Below, piece after piece: positions 1 through 8,600 of a stretch of DNA of 64,000 bases (its first letter is position 1; every line of letters begins with the position of its first letter). The notes beneath the pieces are model-generated. The model had not been told where the DNA came from. It saw nothing but the letters and a program-made list of their open reading frames with translations, and ran no database searches. The DNA is from Paractinoplanes toevensis (GTDB taxonomy: Bacteria; Actinomycetota; Actinomycetes; Mycobacteriales; Micromonosporaceae): positions 56,398-120,397 of the forward strand of contig NZ_BOQN01000070.1 of assembly GCF_018332695.1 (NCBI RefSeq). Reading direction: 5' to 3'. Made by a program: the position numbers and the translations under genes.

Positions 1-878
1 CGGTGACTCCCGGCGGCATCGCCACCGACAGGTCCCGGCGGGCGGCCGGCCCGGACGGGACCGGCCGGTAGGGCGCGAGCGACGTCATCTGACCGGCGAC
101 GCGCGGGTCCGCCGAACGCAGCAGCCGGATGTCGGTGATCCCCTTGCGCAGCATGACCAGGCGATCCAGGCCCAGGCCCAGCGCCAGCCCACGGATCCCG
201 GGCCGCCGGAGCACGTGCGCGGCCGCCACACCGCACTCACCGATCTCCACCCACTCCGTCCCGGACCACGCCTCGATCTCCAGCCCGTCGGTGGTGTAGG
301 GATGGGCGGCCGGGCGCACCCGCCACGACGTCCCGGGCAGCGCGGCACTCACCGCGACGGCCACGAGCTCGATCAGCTCATCCGCCGCCGCACCGGGGAG
401 CCCGCGTTCCTCGCCGCCGGCCGGCACCGGAGCCAGGCCAGACGCCGGTGGGCCGGCGGTGATCCGCCACAGGTCGAGCTGGTGCGGGGTGCCGGTGTGC
501 AGGCGGTCGATGGAGTCGCGCCGGTAGACGATACCCGGGCACGCGAGCAACGCATCGGTGCCGGTCATCGCGCGCACCGCGCCGGGGACCAGGGCGGACG
601 TCTGCGAGCGCAGCATCCGGTCGGGGGAGACGTAGCGGGTGTGACGCGTGTCCCGGGCGGTGGCGTCGGGGGAGTAGCCGAGCCGGTCGTAGTTGTCGGC
701 GACGTCGACGATCCGGGATCCGCGGTGGACCGTGAGGGTTGCCGACGGCCATCGGGCGGTTGCGGCGGCCAGCACGGCGTCGACGATGAGCTGGACGGCG
801 TGCTGGCCGGCGGCCGGATCGGTCAGGTCACGGACGGCCAGGTCGGCGGCGAGGGCGGCCTCGGTCAGGTACGGCATG
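1..878 (-). CDS. PheS-like class II tRNA ligase homologue with start of FDX-ACB domain (partial)
   Basis: The gene runs off the left edge, so only its first 292 codons are visible. The frame carries the landmarks of the phenylalanyl-tRNA synthetase alpha catalytic core: MLRSQTSALVP (like LLRTHTS), GIVYRRDSIDRLHTGTPHQ (motif 2 region) and GLALGLGLDRLVMLRKGI followed by DIR (motif 3). After the core comes ARRDLSVAMPP, which looks like the start of an anticodon-binding FDX-ACB domain. The order core then FDX-ACB is that of single-chain mitochondrial PheRS rather than bacterial PheS. A GGAGGA ribosome site lies 5 bases before the ATG at 878. It may be a real monomeric PheRS or a PheS-related ligase with another substrate; the sequence does not decide. 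Confidence 0.8.
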
Positions 879-910
879 GGATCCTCCGGGCAGGGAAGGG
901 CGGCCGGAGA

Positions 911-937
911 CAAAAACGGCCGCCCGGTGGGGCGGCC
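911..937 (-). terminator. Rho-independent terminator or attenuator
   Basis: A perfect 8-bp stem (918-925 with 930-937, loop GGTG) is followed on the minus strand by GTTTTTG. It lies downstream of the methyltransferase gene that ends at 1042 and only 33 bases before the start of the PheS-like gene. It may simply end the upstream transcript or may act as a leader attenuator. Confidence 0.65.
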
Positions 938-1041
938 ATCACGACGTACGCGAAAGTCAGCGGGCCACCGTCGGGGGCCGGCCGAACGCTTGTGCGCCGC
1001 GTGACGTCATGGGTGAAGGATGCGCCGGACAGCGTACGGTG

Positions 1042-1839
1042 TCATCCGATTTTCCGGCCGACCGCGGCCCACCCGCTGACCTCCCGGGACAGGTCGGCGC
1101 CGGCGGCGGGCTTCCAGCGGTGGCACTGCACGACGCCCGGCTCGACCAGGTCCGGCCCGCCGAGGAACGCGGCGGTCTCGTCGCGGGTGCGGCGGGTCTG
1201 CTTGGTGGCCACCTTGCTGTTGTAGCGCTGCTGCCCGGCCGCAGCCTGCGAGACGTTGACGTCGCTGGCCGGCTGGGTGATGGCCAGAAAGCTGCCGGGC
1301 GGGACCGCGGCCATCAGCTCGGCGATGATGCCGGCCGGATCTTCCTCGTCGGCGATCAGGTGCAGCACGCCGATCAGCAGCACCGCGACCGGCCGGCCGA
1401 GGTCGAGCGTCTGCCGGGCGGTGGCCAGGATCGGCGCCGGGTCGCGCAGGTCGCCGTCGATGTAGGCGGTGGCGCCGGCGTCGCTGCCGGTGAGCAGCGC
1501 CCGGGCGTGCACGAGCACGATCGGGTCGTTGTCCACGTAGACGATCCGCGATGAGGGAGCGACCTCCTGGGCGATCTGGTGGGTGTTGCCGGCCGCGGGG
1601 ATGCCGGTGCCGATGTCCAGGAACTGGCGGATGCCGGCCTCGCCGGCCAGCCAGCGCACGGCCCGGCCGAGGAAGTCCCGGTTGGCCCGGATGTCGTAGC
1701 GGATGCCGGGTCGGACGGCGATGACCTCCTCGGCCGCCCTGCGGTCGGCCTCGAAGTTGTCCTTGCCGCCGAGCCAGTAGTCGTACACCCGGGCGGGGTG
1801 GGCCACGCTCGTGTCGAAGTCGTACTCCCGGTCACCCAT
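1042..1839 (-). CDS. SAM-dependent methyltransferase, DUF574/Methyltransf_19 type
   Basis: This 265-residue protein has the signature of the actinobacterial DUF574 (PF04672) methyltransferase family: N-terminal ARVYDYWLGGKDNFEADR, SAM motif I FLDIGTGIP at about residues 73-81, and the acidic DNDPIVLVHARALL strand-helix that would hold the SAM ribose. The family is abundant in actinomycetes but mostly has no known substrate. It starts 18 bases after the stop of the FAD oxidoreductase and has no clear ribosome site, so it may be coupled to that gene. It is followed by a stem-loop with a T tract at 911-937. Family confidence is high; substrate is unknown. Confidence 0.88.
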   Translation of the reverse strand: MGDREYDFDTSVAHPARVYDYWLGGKDNFEADRRAAEEVIAVRPGIRYDIRANRDFLGRAVRWLAGEAGIRQFLDIGTGIPAAGNTHQIAQEVAPSSRIVYVDNDPIVLVHARALLTGSDAGATAYIDGDLRDPAPILATARQTLDLGRPVAVLLIGVLHLIADEEDPAGIIAELMAAVPPGSFLAITQPASDVNVSQAAAGQQRYNSKVATKQTRRTRDETAAFLGGPDLVEPGVVQCHRWKPAAGADLSREVSGWAAVGRKIG

Positions 1840-1857
1840 AGGGCGACCATAGTCCGA

Positions 1858-3129
1858 TCAGGACGCTCGCGGGCGCTCGAGCGCGTCGCGCAGGTTGGTC
1901 GCGTGCAGGGCGGCGTTGATGCCGACCCAGCGGATCGGTTCCGGCTCCCAGCGGCGGGAACGATGGCCGACCCAGGGCAGGGCGGTCCGGTCGCTCCGGT
2001 TGCCGGCGATCAGGTCGGCGAGCGTACGCCCGGCGAGGTTGGCGGCCGCGACGCCGTCACCGACATAGCCGCCCGCCCAGCCGAAGCCGTCGGTGAGGCC
2101 GACCGACGGCATCCAGTCGCGGGGGATGCCGAGCGGACCGCCCCAGCGGTAGGCGATCTCCGGTTTGATGCCGAACATCTCGGTGAGGGTGTCGCGCAGG
2201 CTGTCGAAGACGGCCGGCACCCGGTCGTACGACGGTTCGATACGCGAGCCGAAGTGGTAGGGCGCGCCCCGCCCGCCGAACGCGAGCCGGTCGTCGGCGG
2301 TCCGCTGGCCATAAATGATCATGTGGCGTTCGTCGGCGAACGTCTCCCGGCGGCGCAGCCCGATCCGCTCCCAGTCCGACTCGGGCAGCGGCTTGGTGGC
2401 GATCATCAGCGAGTAGACCGGGGCGAGCGCGCGACGGTGCCCGGCGAGCCGGGCGGTGTATCCCTCGAGGGCCCGCACCACCGTGCCGGCCCGCAGCGTG
2501 CCGTGGTCGGTGACGATCTGCCCGCGGGTGATCCGCTGCACCCGGGTGCCCTCGTAGATGGCGACGCCGCGCTGCTCGACCACCGACGCCAGGCCGCGCA
2601 CCAGCTTGGCCGGGTGCAGCGCCGCGCAGTCGGGGCTGTAGACGCCGCCGAGCACGCCGGTCGCGCCGCAGATGGCGGACGCCTCGGCCGCGTCGACGAA
2701 GCCGGCCGAACCCTGCTGGCGGCGCAACTGTGCCGGGGTGCGGGCGAGGGTGATCGTGCCGCCCTTGGCGTAGTCGCAGTCGATGCCCTCGGCCGCGGCG
2801 GCCCGCCCGACCTCGTCCACCGCGTCGGCCAATGCCGCATGCATCGCCGTCGCGCGGGAAGCGCCGTAGCGCCGCGCCAGCTTGGCCTCCGGAACCGGGA
2901 ACAGGCCCGACGCCCAGCCACCGTTGCGCCCGGACGCCCCGAAACCGCAGTACTCGGCCTCGACGATGGCGATCGACAGGTGCGGGGCCAGCTGCGAGAG
3001 GTAGTACGCCGTCCAGAGCCCGGTGTAGCCGCCCCCGGCGATCGCCACGTCCACGTCCGCGTCGCCGTCGAGCGGCGGGCGCGGGGTGACCGGTCCGAGG
3101 GTGTGCAACCAGAAGGACGGAGCGGTCAT
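1858..3129 (-). CDS. FAD-dependent amine/amino-acid oxidoreductase (DAO family)
   Basis: This 423-residue protein is a DAO-fold flavoenzyme. The dinucleotide-binding motif AIAGGGYTGLWTAYYL is at about residues 29-44, and the C-terminal AGGYVGDGVAAANLAGRTLADL is the second FAD-contacting segment. The best relatives by pattern are gamma-glutamylputrescine oxidase (PuuB) and glycine/D-amino-acid oxidases, which oxidise a primary or secondary amine with release of peroxide. The start at MTAPSFW (3129) is chosen because its ATGA overlaps the stop of the upstream Lrp/AsnC gene, implying translational coupling. The neighbouring Lrp regulator, the divergent saccharopine-dehydrogenase-like gene and the nearby aldehyde dehydrogenase suggest amine or polyamine catabolism. 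Confidence 0.85.
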   Translation of the reverse strand: MTAPSFWLHTLGPVTPRPPLDGDADVDVAIAGGGYTGLWTAYYLSQLAPHLSIAIVEAEYCGFGASGRNGGWASGLFPVPEAKLARRYGASRATAMHAALADAVDEVGRAAAAEGIDCDYAKGGTITLARTPAQLRRQQGSAGFVDAAEASAICGATGVLGGVYSPDCAALHPAKLVRGLASVVEQRGVAIYEGTRVQRITRGQIVTDHGTLRAGTVVRALEGYTARLAGHRRALAPVYSLMIATKPLPESDWERIGLRRRETFADERHMIIYGQRTADDRLAFGGRGAPYHFGSRIEPSYDRVPAVFDSLRDTLTEMFGIKPEIAYRWGGPLGIPRDWMPSVGLTDGFGWAGGYVGDGVAAANLAGRTLADLIAGNRSDRTALPWVGHRSRRWEPEPIRWVGINAALHATNLRDALERPRAS

Positions 3130-3584
3130 CGCGTACCCCATGCGTAGGTCTGTTTGGCCAGCTTCAGATACATGAACGTCTCGCACGAGGTGACGCCCTT
3201 GATCGGGCGGACCTTCTCGTTGAGCAGGTCGAGCAGGTGCTCGTCGTCGGTGCAGACGAGCTCGACGAGCAGGTCGAACCCGCCCGCGCAGATCACCACG
3301 TAGTCGACCTCGGGGATGTCGGCGATCTCGTCGGCGATGGCGCGCAGGTCGCCGTTCACCTTGAGGCCGACCATCGCCTGCCGCGCGAAGCCGAGCGTGA
3401 GCGGGTCGGTCACCGCCACGATCTGCATGAGCCCGCCGTCGAGCAGCCGCTGCACCCGCTGGCGCACGGCGGCCTCGGAGAGGCCGATCTCCTTGGCCAG
3501 CGTCGCGTACGACATGCGGCCGTCGCGCTGCAGGTGCTCGATGATCTGCTTGTTGATCTGATCCAAAGCCAGGTCCGCCGTCAC
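3126..3584 (-). CDS. Lrp/AsnC family transcriptional regulator
   Basis: The 152-residue product has an N-terminal winged helix (DGRMSYATLAKEIGLSEAAV, about residues 21-40) and a C-terminal RAM ligand-binding fold ending in a short basic tail, the normal length and layout of an AsnC monomer. An upstream ATG at 3650 would add 22 unconserved residues. The GTG at 3584, preceded by GGGAAGA, fits the family better. It is the first gene of a coupled pair with the FAD oxidoreductase (ATGA overlap) and is divergent from the saccharopine-dehydrogenase-like gene, so it probably controls both from the shared spacer, where a dyad and direct repeats are visible. The effector is presumably an amino acid or amine. 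Confidence 0.9.
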   Translation of the reverse strand: MTADLALDQINKQIIEHLQRDGRMSYATLAKEIGLSEAAVRQRVQRLLDGGLMQIVAVTDPLTLGFARQAMVGLKVNGDLRAIADEIADIPEVDYVVICAGGFDLLVELVCTDDEHLLDLLNEKVRPIKGVTSCETFMYLKLAKQTYAWGTR

Positions 3585-3701
3585 GCCGCGATTCTTCCCC
3601 GGGTGCGGGTGTACGGCAATGGAATCGCTCGTCCGGTTTGCGGTGATCAATGGAATCCGTACCGGGAGATCACGGGTCAGTCCTTCCGAGCGGCAGTGAC
3701 A

Positions 3702-3718
3702 TCTGCGTTTATCGCAGA
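3702..3718. promoter_or_regulatory. Dyad operator candidate for the Lrp/AsnC regulator
   Basis: TCTGCG-TTTAT-CGCAGA is a perfect 6-bp inverted repeat with an AT-rich centre, the usual style of Lrp/AsnC sites. It lies in the spacer between the divergent regulator and saccharopine-dehydrogenase-like genes, just upstream of a TTGACA element. Confidence 0.5.
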
Positions 3719-3729
3719 GTTGATCGCTC

Positions 3730-3778
3730 TTGACAAGGGTTTCAGTGGTGTAGAGGCTCTTGGGACACGGTTTCAGTG
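3730..3778 (+). promoter_or_regulatory. Promoter candidate with paired direct repeats
   Basis: TTGACA at 3730 is followed after 15 bases by TAGAGG, a weak -10. The 10-mer GGTTTCAGTG occurs twice, at 3738-3747 and 3769-3778, 31 bases apart, which is about three helical turns and would place both on the same DNA face. They overlap the promoter and precede the gene at 3817, so they may bind a regulator in tandem. Confidence 0.4.
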
Positions 3779-3816
3779 ATCAGAAGACCGTTTATCACCC
3801 GAAAGGTGTGTTCCCC

Positions 3817-5022
3817 ATGCGCGTCCTGGTTGTCGGTGCGGGCGGTGTCGGATCCGCCGCAGCCGGCATAGCCTGCCGCCGCGATTTCTTCACCCGCCTC
3901 GTGGTCGCCGACTACGACCTCGCCCGCGCCACCCGCGTCATCGACACCGTCGGCGACGAGCGGTTCGTGGCGGCGCAGATCGACGCCTCGAACGCCGAGG
4001 CGGTGGCCGCGCTCTGCCGCGCCCACGACATCACCCACGTGCTCAACGCCGTCGACCCCCGCTTCGTCATGCCGGTATTCGAAGGCGCCCGGGCCGCCGG
4101 CGCCGACTACCTCGACATGGCCATGTCGCTGTCCCACCCGCACCCCGACGACCCGTTCCAGCGGACCGGGGTGAAGCTGGGCGACGAGCAGTTCGCCGCC
4201 GCGCCCGCCTGGGCGGCGGCCGGCCGACTGGCCCTGGTGGGCATCGGCGTCGAGCCCGGCCTTTCCGACATCTTCGCCAGGTACGCCGCCGATCACCTGT
4301 TCAGCCGCATCGACGAGGTGGGCATCCGGGACGGCGGCAACCTCGAGGTGGCCGGCTACGAGTTCGCCCCGTCGTTCTCGGTGTGGACCACGATCGAGGA
4401 GTGCCTGAACCCGCCGGTCATCTACGAGAAGGGCCGCGGCTGGTTCACCACCGAGCCGCTGAGCGAGCCGGAGATCTTCGACTTCCCCGGCGGCATCGGC
4501 CCGGTCGAGTGCGTGCACGTGGAGCACGAGGAGGTGCTCCTCATCCCGCGCTGGGTGGACGCCGGCCGGGTCACCTTCAAGTACGGCCTGGGCCGCGAGT
4601 TCATCGAGGTGCTCCGCACCCTGCACAAACTGGGCCTGGACCGCACCGAGCCGGTGCAGGTCGGCGCCGCGCGGGTGTCCCCGCGCGACGTGGTGGCCGC
4701 GGTGCTGCCCGACCCGGCCACCCTGGGCGACAAGATGACCGGCAAGACCTGCGCCGGCACCGTGGTGCGGGGCCTCGGCAAGGACTTCAAGCCCCGCGAG
4801 GTCTACCTCTACCACCTGGTGGACAACGACTGGTCGATGCGCGAGTACGGCGCCCAGGCCGTCGTCTGGCAGACCGCGGTCAACCCGGTCATCGCCCTGG
4901 AGCTCCTGGCCTCCGGCAAGTGGCACGGCACCGGCGTCCTGGGCCCCGAGGCCTTCGACCCGCAGCCGTTCCTCGACAAGCTGGTCGAGTACGGCTCCCC
5001 CTGGGAGATGCGCGAGCAGTAG
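3817..5022 (+). CDS. Saccharopine dehydrogenase-like NAD(P)-dependent oxidoreductase
   Basis: This 401-residue protein begins with a Rossmann fold (MRVLVVGAGGVGSAAAG) and continues with the alpha/beta pattern of the saccharopine dehydrogenase / carboxynorspermidine dehydrogenase family, including the inner VGIGVEPGLSDIFARYA segment seen in those enzymes. Members form or split secondary-amine links between an amino acid or polyamine and a keto acid or semialdehyde. The ATG at 3817 follows AAAGGTG; an earlier in-frame ATG at 3760 would place promoter-like DNA inside the gene. Divergence from Lrp/AsnC and the FAD oxidase suggests a shared amine or lysine catabolic role. The exact substrate is not evident. 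Confidence 0.83.
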   Translation: MRVLVVGAGGVGSAAAGIACRRDFFTRLVVADYDLARATRVIDTVGDERFVAAQIDASNAEAVAALCRAHDITHVLNAVDPRFVMPVFEGARAAGADYLDMAMSLSHPHPDDPFQRTGVKLGDEQFAAAPAWAAAGRLALVGIGVEPGLSDIFARYAADHLFSRIDEVGIRDGGNLEVAGYEFAPSFSVWTTIEECLNPPVIYEKGRGWFTTEPLSEPEIFDFPGGIGPVECVHVEHEEVLLIPRWVDAGRVTFKYGLGREFIEVLRTLHKLGLDRTEPVQVGAARVSPRDVVAAVLPDPATLGDKMTGKTCAGTVVRGLGKDFKPREVYLYHLVDNDWSMREYGAQAVVWQTAVNPVIALELLASGKWHGTGVLGPEAFDPQPFLDKLVEYGSPWEMREQ

Positions 5023-5050
5023 GAACCAGCGGACCGCGGCGGCCTGGCGC

Positions 5051-5198
5051 GCGAAGCAGCCTGCGGGGGATCGCGGCCGGCGTCGACACCAGCCACCGCA
5101 TGCTGCTCTACCACTCCCGGATCGACCTGCTCGCGGGCGAGGATCCGGCCGAGGTGGACGCGGCCCACGACCTGTTCGTCCGCCTCGCGGGCCGATAG
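5051..5198 (+). other. Coding-like open frame without a clear start (possible gene remnant)
   Basis: The 224 bases between the dehydrogenase and the EACC1 gene contain an open frame, read as GIAAGVDTSHRMLLYHSR, IDLLAGEDPAEVDAAHDL and FVRLAGR, ending at a TAG at 5196. Third positions are almost all G or C and the peptide looks protein-like. It lacks a credible start or ribosome site at its left end; an internal ATG would give only 33 residues. I do not recognise it. It may be the 3' remnant of a gene cut by the event that brought in the downstream operon, or chance. Confidence 0.3.
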
Positions 5199-5246
5199 GC
5201 CCGGTCGATAGTGGACGGTAGAGTCCGGGGCAGCGAGGGGAGTTGC

Positions 5247-5675
5247 GTGGACGTTCAGATCGTTGTGGCGGGGGCGGCCGATCCTGACGAGCTAGTGGCG
5301 CTGGACGAGTGGCTGGCCGGTGATCCGGAGCTGCGCGGCCGGGTGACGGCGCGGCACGCACCGCCGCTGCCGGGCACGCTGGGGCCGGTTCTCGAGGCGT
5401 TGCTGGTCGCGATCGGGCCGGGCAGCACGGCGGCGGCGCTCGGCGCGGCCCTCGTGACCTGGGTGCGCGGGCGGCGCGGGCAGGTGTCGGTCATCGTGAC
5501 ACGGCCCGACGGCACGACGATCACCCTGGATGCCAAGCGCGTGCGGGACCTCAACACGCCGGCCCTGTCGGCCGAGCTGAACCGGATCGTGGCGTTGCTC
5601 GGCGAGGCGGAGCGCCGCACCGGCCCCGACACCGAGGAAGGGCCATCGGCCGGTCCTGATCCCGCCCGGAAATGA
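5247..5675 (+). CDS. EACC1-like effector-associated constant component
   Basis: A 142-residue protein with the layout of Effector-Associated Constant Component 1 in actinobacterial conflict systems: an N-terminal beta strand (VDVQIVVAG), a DELVALDEWLAGDPELRGRV helix, a PLPGTLGPVLEALLVAIGPG segment running into a hydrophobic helix (about residues 47-73), then a basic turn and a strand pair (VSVIVTRPDGTTITLDA). The GTG at 5247 is preceded by GAGGGGAG at 5235-5242 and gives the family's usual N-terminus. Its stop overlaps the start of the caspase-NTPase gene (ATGA), so the two are co-translated. EACC1 proteins are thought to link diverse effectors to NTPase regulators; no biochemical activity is assigned. 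Confidence 0.85.
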   Translation: MDVQIVVAGAADPDELVALDEWLAGDPELRGRVTARHAPPLPGTLGPVLEALLVAIGPGSTAAALGAALVTWVRGRRGQVSVIVTRPDGTTITLDAKRVRDLNTPALSAELNRIVALLGEAERRTGPDTEEGPSAGPDPARK

Positions 5676-8600
5676 CCGACGCTGCCGACGCCGACCCGAA
5701 ACCCAGGACGGGTCTGTCCGGGCCGGGGGTGCGGATCCTGGTGATCGGCACGGCCAGTCACGCCGGGCCCACCCTCACGCCGGTGCCGGCGGCGAGGCGC
5801 AGTGCCGAGGCGGTCGGTGCCGCCCTGATCGCGGCCGGCGGGGCCGACCCGGAACAGGTGCGGGTGGTCGTCGACCCGCCGGACGTGGACGCGATGTCCG
5901 CGCTGGTGGCGGAAGCCGCGGAGGCGGCCGAGTCGGTGCTGCTGATCTACTACGTCGGCCACGGACTGATCGGGCCGCGCAACCGGCTGTACCTCGCGGC
6001 GTGCGCCACCGACGTGGTGACCGCGCCCCGGCCGCACCGCCAGGCGCTGCCGTTCCAGGAGCTCGCCGACACGCTCGCCGGCAGCCGGGCGAAGACCCGC
6101 ATCGTGATCCTCGACTGCTGCTACTCGGCCCGGGCGGAACTCTCCGATGCGGCCCGGCCGGCGTTGCCGGGGTTCAGCCCGGCGGCGGCGTCCGGCACCT
6201 TCCTGCTGGCCTCCGCGGAGCGGCTGGCCGAGGCGCCGGCGGAGGAGGCGCTGACCACGTTCAGCGGGCGATTCGTGCGCCTGCTGGAGGAGGGCGACGC
6301 CCGGACCGGGCCGGTGCTCACGCTGAATACGGTCTACGACCGTCTCGCCGCGGCGGCCGAGACCGCGGGTACGGCCAAGCCCACGAGCCGGTCCGGGGAC
6401 GAGTCCGGCTCGTTCGTGCTGGCCGTCAACCGCGCCCACCGGCCGGCCGGGCCGGAGCAGCGGATCCCGCCGGCCGCCGGGGAATGCCCCTACCTGGGGC
6501 TGGACGCGTTCCGGCCGAAGGACGCCGACCGCTACTTCGGTCGCGACGACACGGTTGCCGGCCTCGTCGCCGGGGTGGCGGGCGCGGCCGCGAAGCGCTC
6601 GCCGTCGATGCTCGTCGCGGCCTCCGGCGCGGGAAAGACGTCGCTGCTCAACGCGGGTCTGCGGCCGATGCTGGCGGCGGGGACACCCGAGCTGGCCGGT
6701 TCGCCGGGCTGGCCGGTGCTGCTGATGACCCCGGGCGAGCACCCGATGGCCCAACTGGTCATCCGACTCGACGCCGAGGCCGGAAAAGAGCAGCGGGCAA
6801 ACATGCCGGCGGACAGCGAATGGGCGGCTCCGGTGCAGCCGGCCCAGGTGGTGGACCTCGCTGCGGCCGCCTGCACGGAACATGGCGCGAGCCGGCTGGT
6901 TCTGATCGTCGACCAGCTGGAACAGGTCTTCACGCTCTGCGAATCGGCCGAGGAACGCACGTCCTTCCTCGGCGCGGTCCGGGCACTCGCCGAGCGGCAC
7001 GTGGTGGTGCTGGCGCTGCGCGCCGACTTCTACGGCCGGGCGGCCGAGCGACCCGAGCTCACCGACGCGCTGCGCCACCACCAGACGCTGATCACCGCGA
7101 TGACCCCCGGCGAGATGCGCGCGGCCATCGAGGGCCCGGCCGCGGCGGCCGGGTTGCGGGTGGAGGACGGTCTGGCCGGCCTGATCCTGCGCGATCTCGG
7201 CGAGCAGGACCGGCTGCCGCTGCTGTCGCACGCGTTGTGGGCGACCTGGCAGCAACGCGAGGAGAACCGGCTCACCCTGGGCGGCTACAGCCGGGCCGGC
7301 GGGGTGGACGCGATCGGCGCCACCGCCGAGGCCGCGTGGGCGAGTCTCGCCGAGGACGAGGCGGCGGCCGGGGCGCTGCGCCGGATGCTGCCGCGGCTGG
7401 TACGGGTCGTCGGCGACGGACCCGAGACGATTCGGCCGGTGCCGCTCGACGACCTGCTGCGCGGCCTCGACGATCCGGCGGCGGGCGAACGCGCGCTGGA
7501 ACGCTTCACCCGCGACCGGCTGGTCACCCGGGACAGTACGTCGGTGCGGCTCAGCCACGAGGCGCTGCTGCGCTCGTGGCCGCGGCTGCGGGACTGGATC
7601 GAGGAGGACCGGGAACGGCTGCGGACCGGCCAGCGAGTCACGGCGGACGCACGGACGTGGGCGGAGAACGGCCGTGACTCTGGCCTTCTCTACCGCGGTG
7701 CCCGGTTGGGCGGAGCGGCGGAGGCGGCCGCCGAACTCGGGCCGGAGGCGACCGCGTTCCTCGCGGCGTCAGGGTCGGCGCAGCGCCGGTCCGATCGGGT
7801 ACGCCGGTCGGTGATCTCGGTGCTCGCGACCCTGCTGGTGGTGGCGGTGGCGGCGGCGATCACCGCGGTGGTGTTCCAGAGGCGGGCGGCCGACCAGCGG
7901 GACCTCGCGCTGTCCCGCCTGCTCGCCGCCGAGGCCGACCAACTGCGCGATCGGCAGCCCAACCTGGCCAAGCAGTTGAGTGTGCTGTCCTACAAGATCG
8001 ACCCGGCCACCGGAACCGGTCCGGTCCTCGCCAGCCTGGCCAGTACCGGCACGCTCAACGCGGGCCGGGTCGCCTACGACCTGGCGCAGTCGGGCGACGG
8101 CGCGTTCGTGGCCGTCTCGACCGGCGACACGCTCGTGCTGCGCGACCCCCGGTCGGCGGCGGTGATCAGCGAGTTCGGCGACGGCGAGCTGAACGGGCCG
8201 GTCGCTCTCAGCACCGACGGGCGGCTGCTGGCGGTCGGGGTCGGCCCCGATTCGCCCGAGGCCAACACCGAGGACATGCGTGATCTGCCCCGGCCGCGGG
8301 TCCGGCTCTACGGGCTGGCCGACCCGGCGCACCCGGTGTCGCTCGCCGTGCTGGAGACGGGGGACACCAGCATCACCGCCGTGGCGCTCACCGCCGACGG
8401 CAGGACCCTGACGGCGGCCGGGCACAACGGCCGCATCCGGCTCTGGGATGTGACCCGGCCCGGGCAGCCCAGCGCCGCCGGGACCATCGACGCGCACCAG
8501 GGCATGGTGGACTCGCTGGCCTTCGCGCCGTCCGGCCGGTTGCTGGCCAGCTCCGGCCTCGACAAGAAGTCCCGGCTGTGGGCCGTGCCGGAGCTGGCGA

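Noticed and set aside
878..1041. T-box riboswitch upstream of the PheS-like gene
   Set aside because: Only 163 bases are available and the T-box core (GGTGGNACCGCG type) is absent; only a simple stem-loop is seen.
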